From contig UQMD01000004.1 of NCBI GenBank assembly GCA_900542155.1, positions 32,184 through 96,183 on the forward strand: a stretch of 64,000 nt of DNA. The letters are read 5' to 3'. Below the pieces are notes generated by a model. It saw only the letters and a program-made list of their open reading frames with translations, was not told the origin of the DNA and did no database searches. Shown here one piece after another: positions 62,492 to 64,000 of the stretch (position 1 is its first letter; every line of letters starts with the position of its first letter). A program made the translations under genes and the position numbers. The stretch comes from an uncultured Collinsella sp. GTDB taxonomy: Bacteria; Actinomycetota; Coriobacteriia; Coriobacteriales; Coriobacteriaceae.

Positions 62492-63398
62492 TGTCGGACG
62501 CGTGACGTTTACAAAAAAGAAGAAAACGGTGGCCTGCCCGGTGCCGCTGGCGCCGCTTGCCGATACGCATGCGCACCTGCTCTCATTTTGGAGCAAGGAA
62601 GTGCCTGAGACGCTCGAGCGCGCCAAGGAAGCGGGCATTGACTTGTTGGTGACGGTCTTCGACCCCATTGCCGATAAGCGCAGCGTGACGGACTATAGCG
62701 ACTGGCTGGTTCGCGAGATTCTGCCGATGCGGGATATTCCGCAGGTCAAGTATCTCGCCGGTGTGCATCCGTATGGCGCGCCCGACTACACCGATAACAT
62801 CCATGCCCAGGTTGTGGCTGCGCTCGACGATCCGCTGTGTGTTGGTATCGGCGAAATTGGCCTGGACTACCACATGGATTACGACGACGATATTGCGCCG
62901 GCGCCCCACGACGTGCAGATCGACTGTATGGCGCGCCAACTCGAGGTTGCCGTACGCCGCAATGTGCCGGTAGAGCTGCATCTGCGTCATGAGGACACGG
63001 ACGGGGAGCGCACCTCGCATGTGGACGCCTACAACGTGTTGCGCGAGGTCGGCGTGCCCCAGGCCGGTTGCGTACTGCACTGCTTTGGCGAGGACCGAGC
63101 CACGATGGAACGCTTTGTGGATTTGGGCTGTTACATCGCCTATGGCGGCGCGGCTACCTTTAAACGCAACGACGACGTGCGCGAGGCATTCGCGGCAACA
63201 CCGCTCGACCGTATTTTGTTCGAGACGGATTGTCCCTATATGGCGCCGGAGCCCATTCGCGGTCTTGAGTGCGAGCCTGCAATGATTTCCATCACAGCAA
63301 ACGCGCTGGTCAACGACCGCGTCGATCGTACCGGCGAGGACCCCGAAGCAATCGCTCGAGCAGCCTGGGAAAATGCCTGCAAACTTTTCCAAAAATAG
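62481..63398 (+). CDS. tatD: TatD-family metal-dependent hydrolase
   Basis: 305 residues. DTHAHLL gives the first metal ligands; GEIGLDYH holds the bridging Glu; HLRHED and HCFGED add histidines; and ETDCPYMAPEP holds the last aspartate. TatD proteins are 3'-5' DNA exonucleases or related hydrolases. The start at 62481 has GGAGC upstream within rsmA, giving translational coupling. An N-terminal Lys-rich stretch (TKKKKT) precedes the barrel. Confidence 0.88.
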   Translation: MTPNVGRVTFTKKKKTVACPVPLAPLADTHAHLLSFWSKEVPETLERAKEAGIDLLVTVFDPIADKRSVTDYSDWLVREILPMRDIPQVKYLAGVHPYGAPDYTDNIHAQVVAALDDPLCVGIGEIGLDYHMDYDDDIAPAPHDVQIDCMARQLEVAVRRNVPVELHLRHEDTDGERTSHVDAYNVLREVGVPQAGCVLHCFGEDRATMERFVDLGCYIAYGGAATFKRNDDVREAFAATPLDRILFETDCPYMAPEPIRGLECEPAMISITANALVNDRVDRTGEDPEAIARAAWENACKLFQK

Positions 63399-63441
63399 TT
63401 CTTGCGTTCGCGGCGGCGCTCCGTTATTCTAATTCCTGCAC

Positions 63442-63528
63442 GCGGGCGTGGCGGAATTGGCAGACGCGTACGGTTCAGGTCCGTATGGGGGCAACCCCAT
63501 GAAGGTTCAAGTCCTTTCGCCCGCACCA
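63442..63528 (+). tRNA. tRNA-Leu (CAG)
   Basis: Acceptor GCGGGCG/CGCCCGC, anticodon stem TACGG/CCGTA with loop TTCAGGT (anticodon CAG), a long variable arm TGGGGGCAACCCCA as in class II tRNAs, and T arm GGTTCAAGTCC. Discriminator A and CCA are encoded. Confidence 0.95.
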
Positions 63529-63539
63529 TTGATTGAAAG

Positions 63540-63564
63540 AGCTCCCAGCAATGGGAGCTTTTTT
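63540..63564 (+). terminator. Terminator of tRNA-Leu
   Basis: GCTCCCA/TGGGAGC stem with a short loop and six Ts, 12 bp after the tRNA. Confidence 0.85.
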
Positions 63565-63699
63565 GTTATGGGCCCATCGCGGGGACTTGAACCTGCGAAG
63601 GAGCGAGCGTAAGGAAAACGCGGAGCGTTTTTAGCGAGCTGGCGAGTCCGCCGGCAGGCGGGCGAAGCCGGTGCGTATCCGCGCAGCGGATACGCGGAC

Positions 63700-63753
63700 G
63701 TCCTTTCGCCCGCACCATTGAATGAAAGAGCTCCCAGCAATGGGAGCTTTTTT
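63700..63753 (+). repeat. Duplicate of the tRNA-Leu 3' end and terminator
   Basis: 54 bp match 63511-63564 with one substitution, covering the last 18 bp of the tRNA including CCA and the terminator. The 135 bp between the copies contain an inverted T-arm piece (GGACTTGAACC) and short palindromes, but no gene. Confidence 0.85.
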
Positions 63754-64000
63754 ACGGGCCGTTTTTGGCAGATTTGACCTATCGATTTTGCACGGTAGAT
63801 GCCCCTGTGGTCAAAAAGTGGCAAATATGAGTACTGGCACAAAAATAGAGACATTTCACGAAGCCATTTTTGCTCCTTTTACGCAACAGATGTACGCTAA
63901 TTTGGCTCAACCTTGAGACAAAATGAAGTAATTTCGATAGACCTCGGTGGCGCGCGCAGACGTGGTGTAAGAGCGTCCCGAGGTCCGTCGCTGCAAGTCC
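63754..64000. other. No recognisable gene
   Basis: AT-richer sequence without a supported ORF, terminator or RNA gene. It may be the upstream region of a gene beyond the window. Confidence 0.4.

Overview
The window is about 64 kb of GC-rich, gene-dense bacterial chromosome. Gene content (Tad/Flp pilus locus without an outer-membrane secretin, T-box control of pheST, ER-type signal peptidases, Actinobacteria-like intergenic palindromes) and base composition suggest a gut Coriobacteriia member, most likely Collinsella. That assignment is inference from recognised families; no database search was run.

Layout. 1-10.8 kb: end of a SIS-domain sugar-phosphate protein, an L-lactate-type dehydrogenase, metA, 5-formyl-THF cyclo-ligase, a HicAB toxin-antitoxin pair, a large M16C peptidase, and a PilZ (c-di-GMP) gene followed 5 bp later by a membrane protein related to the surface-protein family described next. 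11-17 kb: two low-GC genes for proteins with SipW-type signal peptides, a broken HNH endonuclease, and several poorly known genes. 17.5-26.9 kb: tRNA-Val, then a co-directional run of four SipW-type secreted proteins, an ER-type signal peptidase, a membrane-anchored McrB-like AAA+ ATPase, a DUF2357-like protein with a very long coiled coil, and a second ER-type signal peptidase. 27-46.8 kb: mostly housekeeping (DMT transporter, glmM, M32 carboxypeptidase, T-box plus pheST, cbiMQO cobalt/nickel transporter, pyruvate kinase, calcium-type P-ATPase, rsgA). 47-56.7 kb: a full Tad/Flp pilus operon. 56.7-63.5 kb: a small toxin-antitoxin pair, tRNA-Phe, a GH5-like protein, rsmI, metG, rsmA, tatD and tRNA-Leu with a duplicated 3' end.

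The most interesting system is the 17.8-26.9 kb cluster, together with its outlying relatives at 9.1-13 kb. Seven paralogous exported or membrane proteins share a C-terminal motif resembling W-[LM]-E-G-x-D-P-x-C, and at least six have the hydrophobic leader ending in A-[TV]-[YF]-A-W-[FY]. They sit with two Ser-His signal peptidases and an ATPase/coiled-coil pair that in other bacteria is associated with McrBC-like restriction. I infer a surface fibre or matrix assembly system (TasA/camelysin-like) powered or controlled by a membrane McrB-like motor, perhaps linked to c-di-GMP through the PilZ gene. The window therefore encodes two separate cell-surface appendage systems.

Intergenic spaces carry several unrelated families of long palindromes: a 181/182-bp MITE-like element present twice, a 57-bp-arm nested palindrome, a tandem array of three related hairpins, and others.
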